Source: an uncultured Pseudomonadota bacterium
Lineage (GTDB): Bacteria > Pseudomonadota > Gammaproteobacteria > Burkholderiales > SG8-39
NCBI GenBank assembly: GCA_903834835.1
Contig: CAILKO010000023.1
Span: forward strand, 1-64,000
Length of the DNA: 64,000 nucleotides
Direction of reading: 5' to 3'
The notes under the pieces were generated by a model. That model searched no databases and had not been told where the DNA came from. It saw nothing but the letters and a program-made list of their open reading frames with translations. A program made the translations under genes and the position numbers. Below are positions 9,024 through 17,321 of this stretch, in pieces (the first letter of the stretch is position 1; every line of letters begins with the position of its first letter).

Positions 9024-9992
9024 ATGGAAACCATCGCGACACCGTGGATGTGGGCAGGATTCTTCGCGTTCGTCATCGCGGCGACATTCGTCGATCTCAA
9101 GGTTCTTTCCGCCAACCGCGCCGCGCGGGTCAGCATCAAGGAGGCGCTGAGCTGGACCGCCTTGTGGGTGGTGCTGTCGTTCGCCTTCGCGGCCTGGCTC
9201 TGGTGGCACCTGACCGGCGCGGCCGGCCCCGAGATTGCGAAGGAGAAGACACTGGAATTCCTGACCGGTTATCTCATCGAGAAGTCGCTCTCGGTGGACA
9301 ACATCTTCGTATTCCTGATGCTGTTCACCTACTTCGCGGTGCCCCCGGAACTGCAGCGCCGCACGCTGATCTATGGTGTGCTCGGCGCGATTGCGCTGCG
9401 TATCATCATGATCCTGATCGGCGCCTGGCTGATCGCCCAATTCCACTGGATCATCTACGTGTTCGGCCTGTTCCTGCTGGTCACGGGTGCGAAGATGCTG
9501 TTCTTCGCCGGCCAGAAGCCGGACCTCGAGAAGAATCCGGCGCTGCGCTGGATGCGCGGTCACCTCCCGGTCAGCTCCACGTTCGAGGGCGACAGATTCC
9601 TGGTCCTGCGCGACGGCGTTCGTGTGTACACCCCGCTCTTTCTGGTGCTCGTGATGATCGCGGTCACCGACATCGTGTTCGCGGTCGACAGCATCCCGGC
9701 CATCTTCGCGATCACCGATGACCCGTTCATCGTCATGACGTCCAACATCTTTGCCGTCCTGGGCCTGCGCGCGCTGTATTTCGTGCTCGCCGACATGGCG
9801 GACCGTTTCCACCTGCTGTCCTACGGCCTCGCTTTCGTGCTGATGTTCATCGGCGTCAAGATGCTGCTGATCGACGTTTTCAAGATTCCGGTATTCATGG
9901 CGCTGGGCGTCGTGGTCGCGCTGATCGCCGCGAGCATCGCCGCGAGCCTCGTCTGGCAACCGAGGCAGGAATCGCAGAACTCGCACACCTGA
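9024..9992 (+). CDS. TerC/Alx-family integral membrane protein, paralogue 1
   Basis: A 322-residue polytopic membrane protein with the conserved segments TGYLIEKSLSVDNIFVFL, the acidic IFAVDSIPAIFAI helix and ADRFHLLSYGLA. The family includes Alx, a manganese exporter, and TerC of tellurite resistance; the conserved intramembrane aspartates fit metal transport. A second copy lies at 23384-24355 on the other strand. GGGAGAG lies before the ATG. The 36-base leader is too short for the yybP-ykoY manganese riboswitch. The stress-protein gene follows 14 bases downstream. Confidence 0.9.
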   Translation: METIATPWMWAGFFAFVIAATFVDLKVLSANRAARVSIKEALSWTALWVVLSFAFAAWLWWHLTGAAGPEIAKEKTLEFLTGYLIEKSLSVDNIFVFLMLFTYFAVPPELQRRTLIYGVLGAIALRIIMILIGAWLIAQFHWIIYVFGLFLLVTGAKMLFFAGQKPDLEKNPALRWMRGHLPVSSTFEGDRFLVLRDGVRVYTPLFLVLVMIAVTDIVFAVDSIPAIFAITDDPFIVMTSNIFAVLGLRALYFVLADMADRFHLLSYGLAFVLMFIGVKMLLIDVFKIPVFMALGVVVALIAASIAASLVWQPRQESQNSHT

Positions 9993-10006
9993 AAGGACCA
10001 ATCCTC

Positions 10007-10882
10007 ATGAAACCGATCAAGCGGATTCTTGCGGCGACGGACTTCTCGCCGCTAGGCAATGCGGCCGTCGAGCGCGCCGCCATGCTTGCGGCCGGGCACA
10101 ACGCGGCACTGCGCGTGGTCCATGCCTTCCCGAAGCCGGGCGTTCTGGAATCGCTGCTGGCGGCGGGCGACGGCCTGCCGGCCAGGCTGCGAGCTGCCGC
10201 CCGGGAGCAGCTCGAACAGCTGATCGGCCGCGCCGGCGCTGCCTCCGCCGCGGCGACGATCGAATCGGCCGTCCTGGAGGGCTCGGCCTCGGAGGCGATC
10301 GCCACGGCGGCGGAGGGCTTCAGCCCAGACCTCGTCGTCATCGGCGCCCACGCCCGGGGCAGCGTTCGCCAGTTCTTCCTCGGCGGCACGGCGTCCCGGG
10401 TGCTCTCCCGCGCGCGCGCTCCGGTGCTGGTCGTGCGTCAGCAGGCGCAGTCGCACTACGCCAGGGTACTGGCCGCCGTGAACCTCGGGCCCGACTCCGC
10501 ACGCGTGGTGGATGCGGCGCTGATGCTGTCGCGCAATGGCGCGATCACCGTGGCCCATGCCTGCCAGTCGCCTTTCGACGGGCGGCTTCACGATCGAGCC
10601 GAATCGGCCAGGCAACTGGAGCTTCTGGGCGTGCGGGAGGCGGAGAAGGCGAGCGAGCGTATGAAGGAGCTGCTGGCGACGCATGCGCACGCCGAGCCGG
10701 GACTGCAGGGGCGGGTCGTCCGTGGCCATCCCAACCCCGTGCTCTTTGACCTCGCCGCGGAGATCCACGCCGACCTCATCGTCGCGCTGCGCCACAACGG
10801 CTCGCGCATCGAGGAGGACATCATGGGCAGCATTGCGCGGCTGCTGGCCTACCACGCGCCCTGCGACGTGCTGATCGTCTGA
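10007..10882 (+). CDS. Universal stress protein with two UspA domains
   Basis: A 291-residue tandem UspA protein. Domain 1 runs from KRILAATDFSPLGN to a C-terminal strand VLVVRQ near residue 145 and includes the ATP-loop-like GAHARGSVRQFFLGGTASRVL. Domain 2 begins about residue 150 (YARVLAAVNLGPDS) and ends CDVLIV; its glycine-rich loop is weaker, so ATP binding is likely confined to domain 1. AAAGGA precedes the ATG. Probably co-transcribed with terC, giving a membrane-stress or metal-stress unit. Confidence 0.88.
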   Translation: MKPIKRILAATDFSPLGNAAVERAAMLAAGHNAALRVVHAFPKPGVLESLLAAGDGLPARLRAAAREQLEQLIGRAGAASAAATIESAVLEGSASEAIATAAEGFSPDLVVIGAHARGSVRQFFLGGTASRVLSRARAPVLVVRQQAQSHYARVLAAVNLGPDSARVVDAALMLSRNGAITVAHACQSPFDGRLHDRAESARQLELLGVREAEKASERMKELLATHAHAEPGLQGRVVRGHPNPVLFDLAAEIHADLIVALRHNGSRIEEDIMGSIARLLAYHAPCDVLIV

Positions 10883-10974
10883 GCGGTCGCTGCGCGATCG
10901 CCGTTTCCTTGCCAGGGGGCGATCATGCCTCCTGCGGCAGCCCGGTCGCCGTTTGATCGGGATTTCCCGCAACG

Positions 10975-10996
10975 ATAGTAACTTATACGTTACTAT
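10975..10996. repeat. Dispersed palindrome, copy 3
   Basis: ATAGTAAC-TTATAC-GTTACTAT. It sits 92 bases after the universal stress gene and directly before a 5'-truncated GST. To its right TTTTGTCCGGA is identical to the sequence flanking copy 4 (read on the minus strand there), and weaker likeness continues for about 35 bases. Confidence 0.75.
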
Positions 10997-11010
10997 TTTG
11001 TCCGGAGAAA

Positions 11011-11285
11011 GCTCTGGGATCGCCCTCTGGCGCCTGCCGCTGGTGGAGGACCGGATCCGCGTGCGACGCGGCCAGCTGGCGGCACACCTGGGCCATGCCG
11101 AGTGGCTGGACGGCGCGTTCAGCGCCGGGGATCTGATGATGGTGTCGGTGCTGGTGAGGCTGAGACTCACGAAGCTGCTGGACGAGTTCCCGAGCCTCGC
11201 CGCCTATGTCGCGCGCGCCGAGGCCCGGCCCGCCTACCAGCGGGCCTACGCCGCGCAACTGGCGGTGGCCCAGGCGGGCGCTTGA
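11011..11285 (+). pseudogene. Glutathione S-transferase, C-terminal remnant
   Basis: The frame ending at 11285 encodes about 90 residues that match only the all-helical C-terminal GST domain: AEWLDGAFSAGDLMMV (the N-capping S-x-x-D region), LLDEFPSLAAYVARAEARPAYQRA. The thioredoxin-like, glutathione-binding N-terminal half is missing, and the frame runs back into the palindrome at 10975-10996, where an ATG at 10953 is not a credible start. I call it a truncated relic whose break lies at or near the repeat. Confidence 0.7.
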
Positions 11286-11336
11286 GCGCTGACTGGGGTC
11301 GGCGAGTACCATGCGCGGTACTGAAGCACGCCCCTG

Positions 11337-13181
11337 ATGCAGCCCGACCTCCCAACGCCTGAGCGCCCACTGCGTCTTTCGAAGACGCAGGTGTTCCATG
11401 GCCCGAACCCCTGGGCGATGGCACCGGTCGTCGTCTGCGAACTCGAACTGAAGGCGCAGTCACTCCCGCTGCCGGCAACCTGGCAGTCGATGAAGAAGCT
11501 GTGTCCGTCGTGGGCAATTCCCGAACCGGAGGCCGGGTGCGAGGCGGATCTCCCTGAACCCGACAATACCCCCCATGTGCTCGCCCGCAGGGTCGTGGAA
11601 TGGACGCTGGCGGCGCTGAACGAGGTGCGCGGTTGCGTGCGCGAAGGCGGTGTCCGGCCGCTCGGCCCGGGACGTTTCCTGATCTGGGTCGGATTCCACC
11701 ACCCGCAGGTCACGCTGAGGGCGATGCGGCTGGCGATATCCGCGATGGCCCTGGCCTCCCGCGAGGAGCAGGTTTTTCCCGAGGCCCGGATTGCGTCCGA
11801 GCTCGACACGCTGTGGTCGGCCTGCCGTCGCTGGCACCCGGACTACCAGGCGCGCATCCTGATGACGGCGGCGCGGGCACTGGATGTGCCGGTACTGCCG
11901 TTCGGCAACGGCGACAACCGCCTCTGGCAGTTTGGCTGGGGCCGGCGGTCCCGCATATTTTTTGAGTCGCAGTCCAACGAGGACGGGGTGCTCGGCGACC
12001 GGATTGCCGGATCCAAGTCGAGTTCCAAGGAGTTGCTGCGCGCGCTGGGGTTCCCGGTTGCGGAACAGGTGCTCGTCAAGGATGCAGGCGACCTGCCGGA
12101 CGCCTCGGCAACCATCGGATGGCCCTGCGTGGCCAAACCACTGGACGGTGGCGGCGGAAGGGGCGTGACGGCCGGCATTCGCGATCTGGCGGAACTGGAA
12201 TCTGCCTTTGCCCATGCCCGCCGCTATACGCAGGGCGCGGTGATGGTCGAAGCCTTCGTTGACGGGGACGACCATCGCCTGATGGTCGTAGGCGGGCGCC
12301 TGGTCGCAGCGATCCGGCGCGACCCGCCTTCGGTGGTCGGCGACGCGCAACGCAGCGTACGCAGCCTGATCGACGCATTGAACCGGGGGCGCGGCCCCAA
12401 CCTCGCGGCCGCGCGCTATCACCGTGCGGTGAGCATCGATGAGGTGGTACTCGCGAGCCTGCATCGGCAGGGGCTGGATCCGGACGACGTGCCCGTCATG
12501 GGCCGGCGGGTCAGACTGCGCAGCAACTCCAATCTCTCGACCGGCGGATTCTGTACCGACGTAACGGATCGCATACACCCTGCCATCCAAAGAATGGCGG
12601 AGTCGATCGCTGCGTCGCTCGGCCTCTCCACTTGCGGGGTGGACTACATCACGACCGATATTTCCCGTCCCTGGCGCGAGACGGGGGGCACGGTGATCGA
12701 GGTCAACACCACCCCCGGAATGGATGCCGCCATTGCGGCGGGCGCGGACGAGGTGCGGGTGGGCAGCCAGGTCCTGGGTTCCGTCCCCGGTCGGCTGCCC
12801 GTGACGTTGTTGCTCGCTCCGGCGAGACTGCAGCAGGCCTGGCTGCCCGGCCTGCTGGCGGAGGCGAGCCGGCGATCCGGATTGGCGTGGCTGTGCGCGG
12901 GGGAATCGGGCATCGGCGAGATGCCGGTGTCGCGGCAAGAAAGCCCGCTGCACGCGCGCGTGGCGAGCCTGCTGCGCAATCGCCTGACGGACACGCTCCT
13001 CGTGGTGTGCACATCAGCGGAACTGCAAAAAGAGGGCCTGCCGGTGGACCGTCTGGATCAGGTGCTGCTGTGTCAGCAGGACCTGCCGGACCCGTGGATG
13101 CGGGTCGTCCGTGCGGCGGCGGCATCCGTGCAACGCCTGGACGAGCCCGCCGCAGCCCTGAGCGCTTGCTGGCCCGCTTAG
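11337..13181 (+). CDS. Cyanophycin-synthetase-like ATP-grasp protein with degenerate Mur-ligase remnant
   Basis: A 614-residue protein. Residues about 13-30 (HGPNPWA) match the N-terminal domain of CphA. The ATP-grasp domain follows, with KPLDGGGGRGV (267-277), NLSTGGFCTDVTDRIHP (399-415) and the metal-ligand strand IEVNTTPGM (454-462). CphA normally continues with a Mur-ligase domain opened by a GTNGKTT P-loop. Here the equivalent place reads LLLAPARLQQ (about 491-500), and only fragments such as AELQKEGLPVDRLD (561-574) recall the Mur region. It is about 260-300 residues shorter than CphA. It probably ligates an amino acid or amine by acyl-phosphate chemistry, but not as a normal cyanophycin synthetase. 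No cyanophycinase is nearby. Confidence 0.75.
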   Translation: MQPDLPTPERPLRLSKTQVFHGPNPWAMAPVVVCELELKAQSLPLPATWQSMKKLCPSWAIPEPEAGCEADLPEPDNTPHVLARRVVEWTLAALNEVRGCVREGGVRPLGPGRFLIWVGFHHPQVTLRAMRLAISAMALASREEQVFPEARIASELDTLWSACRRWHPDYQARILMTAARALDVPVLPFGNGDNRLWQFGWGRRSRIFFESQSNEDGVLGDRIAGSKSSSKELLRALGFPVAEQVLVKDAGDLPDASATIGWPCVAKPLDGGGGRGVTAGIRDLAELESAFAHARRYTQGAVMVEAFVDGDDHRLMVVGGRLVAAIRRDPPSVVGDAQRSVRSLIDALNRGRGPNLAAARYHRAVSIDEVVLASLHRQGLDPDDVPVMGRRVRLRSNSNLSTGGFCTDVTDRIHPAIQRMAESIAASLGLSTCGVDYITTDISRPWRETGGTVIEVNTTPGMDAAIAAGADEVRVGSQVLGSVPGRLPVTLLLAPARLQQAWLPGLLAEASRRSGLAWLCAGESGIGEMPVSRQESPLHARVASLLRNRLTDTLLVVCTSAELQKEGLPVDRLDQVLLCQQDLPDPWMRVVRAAAASVQRLDEPAAALSACWPA

Positions 13182-13385
13182 CGGCCGGTGCCTGCGCTTG
13201 ACGCCTGCCCGGTGTAAGAATAGAAGTGCGCTGGAAACGAGACGCGCAGGAGGGAAGGGCAGGATCAGCGAAACGAACGCGGTCCATCAGGACGCGCGCC
13301 TACAGGCGGCGTGTTTCAGGGTTTGCAACGACTGACAGATTGACGACTGCCGGGCAGCACCGGCACATCCCACAGGAGAAAAATC

Positions 13386-13844
13386 ATGGAAATGAGCCTC
13401 GCGGAGTTTGCAAGAATCGGCGTATTCGAAACCCCGGCAAAGGACGGCGTCTTCAGTCTCAGAACCCCGTTGCTGAAGCAGGGCATCACGACCGACACCC
13501 GTGCCCGGACCGATCAGCTTGATATCTGCATCAAGGTCTACGCCGATGGCGGCGAAAACGAGATGCATGCGCACACCGATGTCGACCATGCATTCATCGT
13601 GCTCTCGGGACAGGCGACATTCCATGTGGGCCGCGAAGACCGGATCAGTGTGATCGACCAGCATCAGGGAATCATGCTGCCGCAGAACACGCCCTACTGG
13701 TTCCAGAGCACCGAACCGAATCTGGTCATGCTGCGCGTTTCTGCCCGCATCCCCGGCGCGCCGAAAGAGAAGCTGAAGGACCTGTCCTTCATTCCGGAAC
13801 GTATCGAACTCGAGGGACGCTTCTTTCCGGACGACGTCGTCTGA
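13386..13844 (+). CDS. Small cupin-domain protein
   Basis: A 152-residue single-domain cupin. The first metal motif is in MHAHTDVDHAFIVLSGQATFHVG (about 58-80) and the second half of the barrel is GIMLPQNTPYWFQS. ACAGGAG precedes the ATG. It could be an enzyme or a binding protein; the substrate is unknown. It stands 204 bases after the CphA-like gene in a stretch without other genes and converges with the molybdenum hydroxylase genes. Confidence 0.8.
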   Translation: MEMSLAEFARIGVFETPAKDGVFSLRTPLLKQGITTDTRARTDQLDICIKVYADGGENEMHAHTDVDHAFIVLSGQATFHVGREDRISVIDQHQGIMLPQNTPYWFQSTEPNLVMLRVSARIPGAPKEKLKDLSFIPERIELEGRFFPDDVV

Positions 13845-13862
13845 ATTTTCAGCCCGGCGCCC

Positions 13863-16064
13863 CTACAGCAGATGAAAGCCCTCGTTCTTCAGCGGCAGTG
13901 AGCGCACCCGCTTGCCGGTCGCGGCGAACAGCGCATTGGCGAGCGCGGGGATGATCGGCGCCTGACCGGGCTCGCCGACGCCGCCCCAGAAGCCGCCGGT
14001 CGGCAGGATGCGTACTTCCACCTTCGGCATTTCGCGCAGCCGCATCATGCGGTACTGATCGAAGTTGCCCTGTTCGACGCGTCCGTCCTTGATCGTGATC
14101 TCGCCCCACATCGCAGCGGTGAGGGCGAACACGGTGGAGCCCTGCAGCTGCGCGACGATGTTGTCCGGGTTCACCGCGTGGCCGCAGTTGATCGCGAGCA
14201 CGACGCGGTGCAGGCGGATGCCGCCACTCTTGTCGACCGAGAGTTCCACCACGCCCGAGGTGTAGCTGCCATAGGGCTCGGTGGTGGCGATGCCGCGGAA
14301 CACGCCGGGCGGCAGCGGCTTGCCCCAGCCGGCCGCCTCGGCCACCGCATCGAGGATGTGCAGCGCGCGCTGCTGGCGCGGCTCGTGTCCCTGCAGCAGC
14401 TCGCGCCGGTAGGTGTAGGGATCCTTGCCGGCGGCATGCGCGAGTTCGTCCAGAAAGCACTCGCGACCGAAGGGCGTCTGCGACCAGCCCACGGTGCGCC
14501 AGAAGCCGATCGGCACGTGCGTGCGGCGCTGCTGGTATTCATGGCGCTGGTGCGGCACCTCGTAGGGGAATTCGGTGAAGCCTTCCATCGCCGCGTTGTC
14601 GATGTTGTTCCGAAGCGGCATGCCGATCAGCTGGTTGAAGAGCGAGCCGCTCGCCACGCGCGTGGTCCAGCCCGTCGGCCGGCCGCCGGCATCGAGGCCG
14701 GCCTTGAAGCGGTACATCGCGAGCGGGCGATAGAGCCCGTGCTGGGTGTCTTCCTCGCGCGTCCAGAGGAGCTTCACCGGCGTGCCGACCGGCAGCTCCT
14801 TCGCGATCAACGCCGCCTGACGGATGAAGTCCGGGCCGCTGCGCCGGCCGAAGCCACCGCCCGCCTGGGTCTTGTGGAAATACACGCGCTCGGGCGGCAC
14901 GCCAAGCGCCTCGGCCACACCGGTGAGTTGCGCCTCGCCGTTCTGCGTGGAGGCCCAGGCATCGACCCGATCCTGCTGGATATGCACGGTGGCGCCCATC
15001 GGTTCCATCGGCGCATGCGCGAGGTAGGGCGTGCTGTACTCGGCTTCGAGCACTTTCGCCGCGCCGGCAAAGGCCTGCTCGGGGTCGCCCTTGCTGTTCG
15101 GGGTGGCCGGGGCCTGCCCGGGGGCGCGCAGGCCTTCCTGGAAGAAGGCTGCGATGCTCGCGCTCGACACCGTGCCGTTCGCGCCGACGTCCCAGTCGAT
15201 CGCGACATCCTTCAGCGCTTCTTTCGCACGCCACCAGTTGTCAGCCACTACCGCCACCGCGTTGCCATCGACCACCAGCACCTTGCGGATGCCGCGGCGC
15301 GCCTTTACGCGCGCATCGTCGAAGGACTTCACCTTTCCGCCGAACACCGGCGATTGCGCGATTGCCGCGTACAGCATGCCGGGGAGCTGCACGTCCGCGC
15401 CATAGCGCTGGGTGCCGTTCACCGAAGCGGGGATGTCGACGCGGCGCATCGACTTCCCGGCAATCTTCCAGTCCTTCGGATCCTTCAGCGCGACCTCGCG
15501 CGGCGGCTCGAGCTTCGCCGCCGCGGCGGCGAGCCGTCCAAAGCCCGAGCTGCGCTGGCTCGCCGCGTGGCGGATGACGCCGTTCGCAACGGTGATCTCG
15601 CTCGCGGACACCTGCCATTCCTTCGCGGCCGCCATCACCAGCATCGCACGCGCGGTCGCGCCGCCCTTGCGCAGATAGTCCTGAGAATTGCGTATCGTCT
15701 GGCTGCCGACCGAGGACATGCTGCCCCAGGCGCGCTTGCGCCGGATGTGTTCGTTGGTGTCGGCGTACTCGACGCGTACCTTGCTCCAGTCGGCATCGAG
15801 CTCTTCGGCCACGAGCTGCGGCGCGGACGTCATGCTGCCTTGTCCCATCTCGGAACGGGCGTAGCGGATCACCACCGTATCGTCGGGCTGGATCACCACC
15901 CAGACGTTCAGCTCGGCGGATTCCGCCGCGCCGGTCTTCTGCGCGAACGCGGAGGGGAGGGAGAGGCCCAATGCGAGTCCTCCACCTGCGGAGGTAACGA
16001 GGAAATCGCGCCGCGACTGGCGGAAGCGGGCAGGGCGGACGCTGGCGGAATCAGGCTTTGTCAT
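13863..16064 (-). CDS. Molybdenum hydroxylase large subunit (isoquinoline oxidoreductase beta-like), Tat-exported
   Basis: A 733-residue xanthine-oxidase-family catalytic subunit of the IorB type. The N-terminus has a twin-arginine signal (SRRDFLVTSAGGGLALGLS), so the enzyme is periplasmic. Recognisable cofactor segments include EMGQGSMTSAPQLVAEELD, GGGFGRR and the late GGVGEPGQAPIIPALANALF, which carries the catalytic glutamate. The ATG at 16064 begins right before the Tat signal; the longer frame to 16415 is antisense noise. It pairs with the 2Fe-2S subunit gene 8 bases upstream. Likely oxidises an aldehyde or N-heteroaromatic; no cytochrome subunit or XdhC-like maturation gene is adjacent. 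Confidence 0.92.
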   Translation of the reverse strand: MTKPDSASVRPARFRQSRRDFLVTSAGGGLALGLSLPSAFAQKTGAAESAELNVWVVIQPDDTVVIRYARSEMGQGSMTSAPQLVAEELDADWSKVRVEYADTNEHIRRKRAWGSMSSVGSQTIRNSQDYLRKGGATARAMLVMAAAKEWQVSASEITVANGVIRHAASQRSSGFGRLAAAAAKLEPPREVALKDPKDWKIAGKSMRRVDIPASVNGTQRYGADVQLPGMLYAAIAQSPVFGGKVKSFDDARVKARRGIRKVLVVDGNAVAVVADNWWRAKEALKDVAIDWDVGANGTVSSASIAAFFQEGLRAPGQAPATPNSKGDPEQAFAGAAKVLEAEYSTPYLAHAPMEPMGATVHIQQDRVDAWASTQNGEAQLTGVAEALGVPPERVYFHKTQAGGGFGRRSGPDFIRQAALIAKELPVGTPVKLLWTREEDTQHGLYRPLAMYRFKAGLDAGGRPTGWTTRVASGSLFNQLIGMPLRNNIDNAAMEGFTEFPYEVPHQRHEYQQRRTHVPIGFWRTVGWSQTPFGRECFLDELAHAAGKDPYTYRRELLQGHEPRQQRALHILDAVAEAAGWGKPLPPGVFRGIATTEPYGSYTSGVVELSVDKSGGIRLHRVVLAINCGHAVNPDNIVAQLQGSTVFALTAAMWGEITIKDGRVEQGNFDQYRMMRLREMPKVEVRILPTGGFWGGVGEPGQAPIIPALANALFAATGKRVRSLPLKNEGFHLL

Positions 16065-16072
16065 GGCGCCCC

Positions 16073-16543
16073 CTAGGCCTTCCTGCCGCGCAGACTCTTC
16101 GCGGCAGCGTGGATGGCGGCCCGAATGCGCGCATAAGTGCCGCACCGGCAGATGTTGGTCATGGCCGCGTCGATATCGGCATCGGTCGGCTTCGGCTTCT
16201 TCTTCAGCAGCGCGACCGCCGCCATGATCTGTCCCGACTGGCAGTAGCCGCATTGCGGCACCTGGTGCTCGATCCATGCGGCCTGCACCGGATGGAGCTG
16301 CGTACCGCGCGCGATGCCCTCGATCGTCGTGACCTGCTGGTTCTGCGCCGCCGACACGGGATAGGAGCAGGACCGCACCGGCTCGCCGTTGATATGCACG
16401 GTGCAGGCGCCGCATTGCGCAATGCCGCAGCCGAATTTCGTGCCCTTCATGTCGAGCACATCGCGCAGCGCCCAGAGCAGGGGCATGTCGGGTTCGACGT
16501 CGACCTCGCGCGGCCGGCCGTTCACGGTGAGCTTGATGGGCAT
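16073..16543 (-). CDS. Molybdenum hydroxylase 2Fe-2S subunit (isoquinoline oxidoreductase alpha-like)
   Basis: A 156-residue two-cluster iron-sulfur subunit. The plant-ferredoxin-type cluster is bound by [12 protein letters not shown] plus a later Cys, and the second cluster by CGYCQSGQI and CRCGTY near the C-terminus. It passes electrons from the molybdopterin subunit encoded directly downstream. The start at 16543 matches the family N-terminus [10 protein letters not shown]; the upstream extension is dropped. Confidence 0.94.
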   Translation of the reverse strand: MPIKLTVNGRPREVDVEPDMPLLWALRDVLDMKGTKFGCGIAQCGACTVHINGEPVRSCSYPVSAAQNQQVTTIEGIARGTQLHPVQAAWIEHQVPQCGYCQSGQIMAAVALLKKKPKPTDADIDAAMTNICRCGTYARIRAAIHAAAKSLRGRKA

Positions 16544-16559
16544 GTTCGTCTTCCTCCGT

Positions 16560-16865
16560 TCAGGCCGCTGCGGCCGGTGCAACCTCGCGGGCTATTTTCC
16601 TCGCATTCGCACGCTCCGCCACGCGAAGGTCGTAAGCGGCCTGAAGGTTCAGCCACGAACGCGCGTCGCTGCCGAAGTAGCGGGCGAGGCGCATGGCCGT
16701 ATCGGCACTGATGCCGCGCCGCTCGCGCACAATGTCGTTGATGCGCGGCGCCGGCACGTTCAGCGCCCTGGCCAGTGCGTTGGCGCTCATGCCGAGCGGG
16801 GCGAGGAAGTCTTCTCTCAGCACTTCACCCGGGTGTACGGGCCGCATGCCGTTCCTGTATGCCAT
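16560..16865 (-). CDS. higA: HigA-type antitoxin, HTH
   Basis: A 101-residue XRE-family antitoxin beginning [16 protein letters not shown] with the helix-turn-helix [27 protein letters not shown], standard for HigA. Three in-frame ATGs are possible (16877, 16871, 16865); the last has GGAG six bases upstream, whereas 16877 overlaps the toxin stop as TGATG. HigA binds and silences HigB and represses the operon. Gene order toxin-then-antitoxin fits higBA. Confidence 0.9.
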   Translation of the reverse strand: MAYRNGMRPVHPGEVLREDFLAPLGMSANALARALNVPAPRINDIVRERRGISADTAMRLARYFGSDARSWLNLQAAYDLRVAERANARKIAREVAPAAAA

Positions 16866-16876
16866 GTTCATCTCCA

Positions 16877-17155
16877 TCAGTGATAGTCCACGATCTCGAC
16901 CGCCTCGGGCCCGGATTCTGTCCAGCGGAAGCAAAGCCGCCACTGATCGTTCACCCGGATACTGTACTGGCCCGCGCGATCGCCTCTCAGCGCCTCAAGC
17001 TGGTTGCCCGGAGGCGAGCGCAGGAACGACAGCGTCTGCGCTGCATCAAGCTGCGCCAGCTTGCGGGTGGCCACCTTCGCGATCGAATTGAAGCGGTTCG
17101 AGCGTCCGGTCTCGAAGAGCAACTGCGTATCCGCACAATTGAAGCCCTGGATCAT
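16877..17155 (-). CDS. higB: HigB/RelE-type mRNA interferase toxin
   Basis: A 92-residue toxin with the family pattern DTQLLFETG, LAQLDAAQTLSFLRSPPGNQLEAL, and the catalytic-strand segment YSIRVNDQWRLCFRW ending VEIVDYH. HigB cleaves mRNA at the ribosome; HigA is encoded immediately downstream. The start codon is followed by a normal-length protein, and no disruption is visible, so the module looks intact. Confidence 0.9.
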   Translation of the reverse strand: MIQGFNCADTQLLFETGRSNRFNSIAKVATRKLAQLDAAQTLSFLRSPPGNQLEALRGDRAGQYSIRVNDQWRLCFRWTESGPEAVEIVDYH

Positions 17156-17321
17156 CCGTGAATGATATAACGGAACACGTTAAACCGCTGCCCGACTCAT
17201 ATCAGGCGTGGTCCCCTGGGGAGCCTGGCGCCGGTCTGAATGATCGGTGCGTCTGCCCCGGGCGTGATGCACCGTGGCGAAGTAAGTCGTACACTGAAAT
17301 TTCAAACGGGAGGGAGACCCC

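Noticed and set aside
14178-16076. A 632-codon plus-strand frame opposite the molybdenum hydroxylase
   Set aside because: Antisense artefact of third-position GC bias; the minus-strand gene has all cofactor motifs and a Tat signal.
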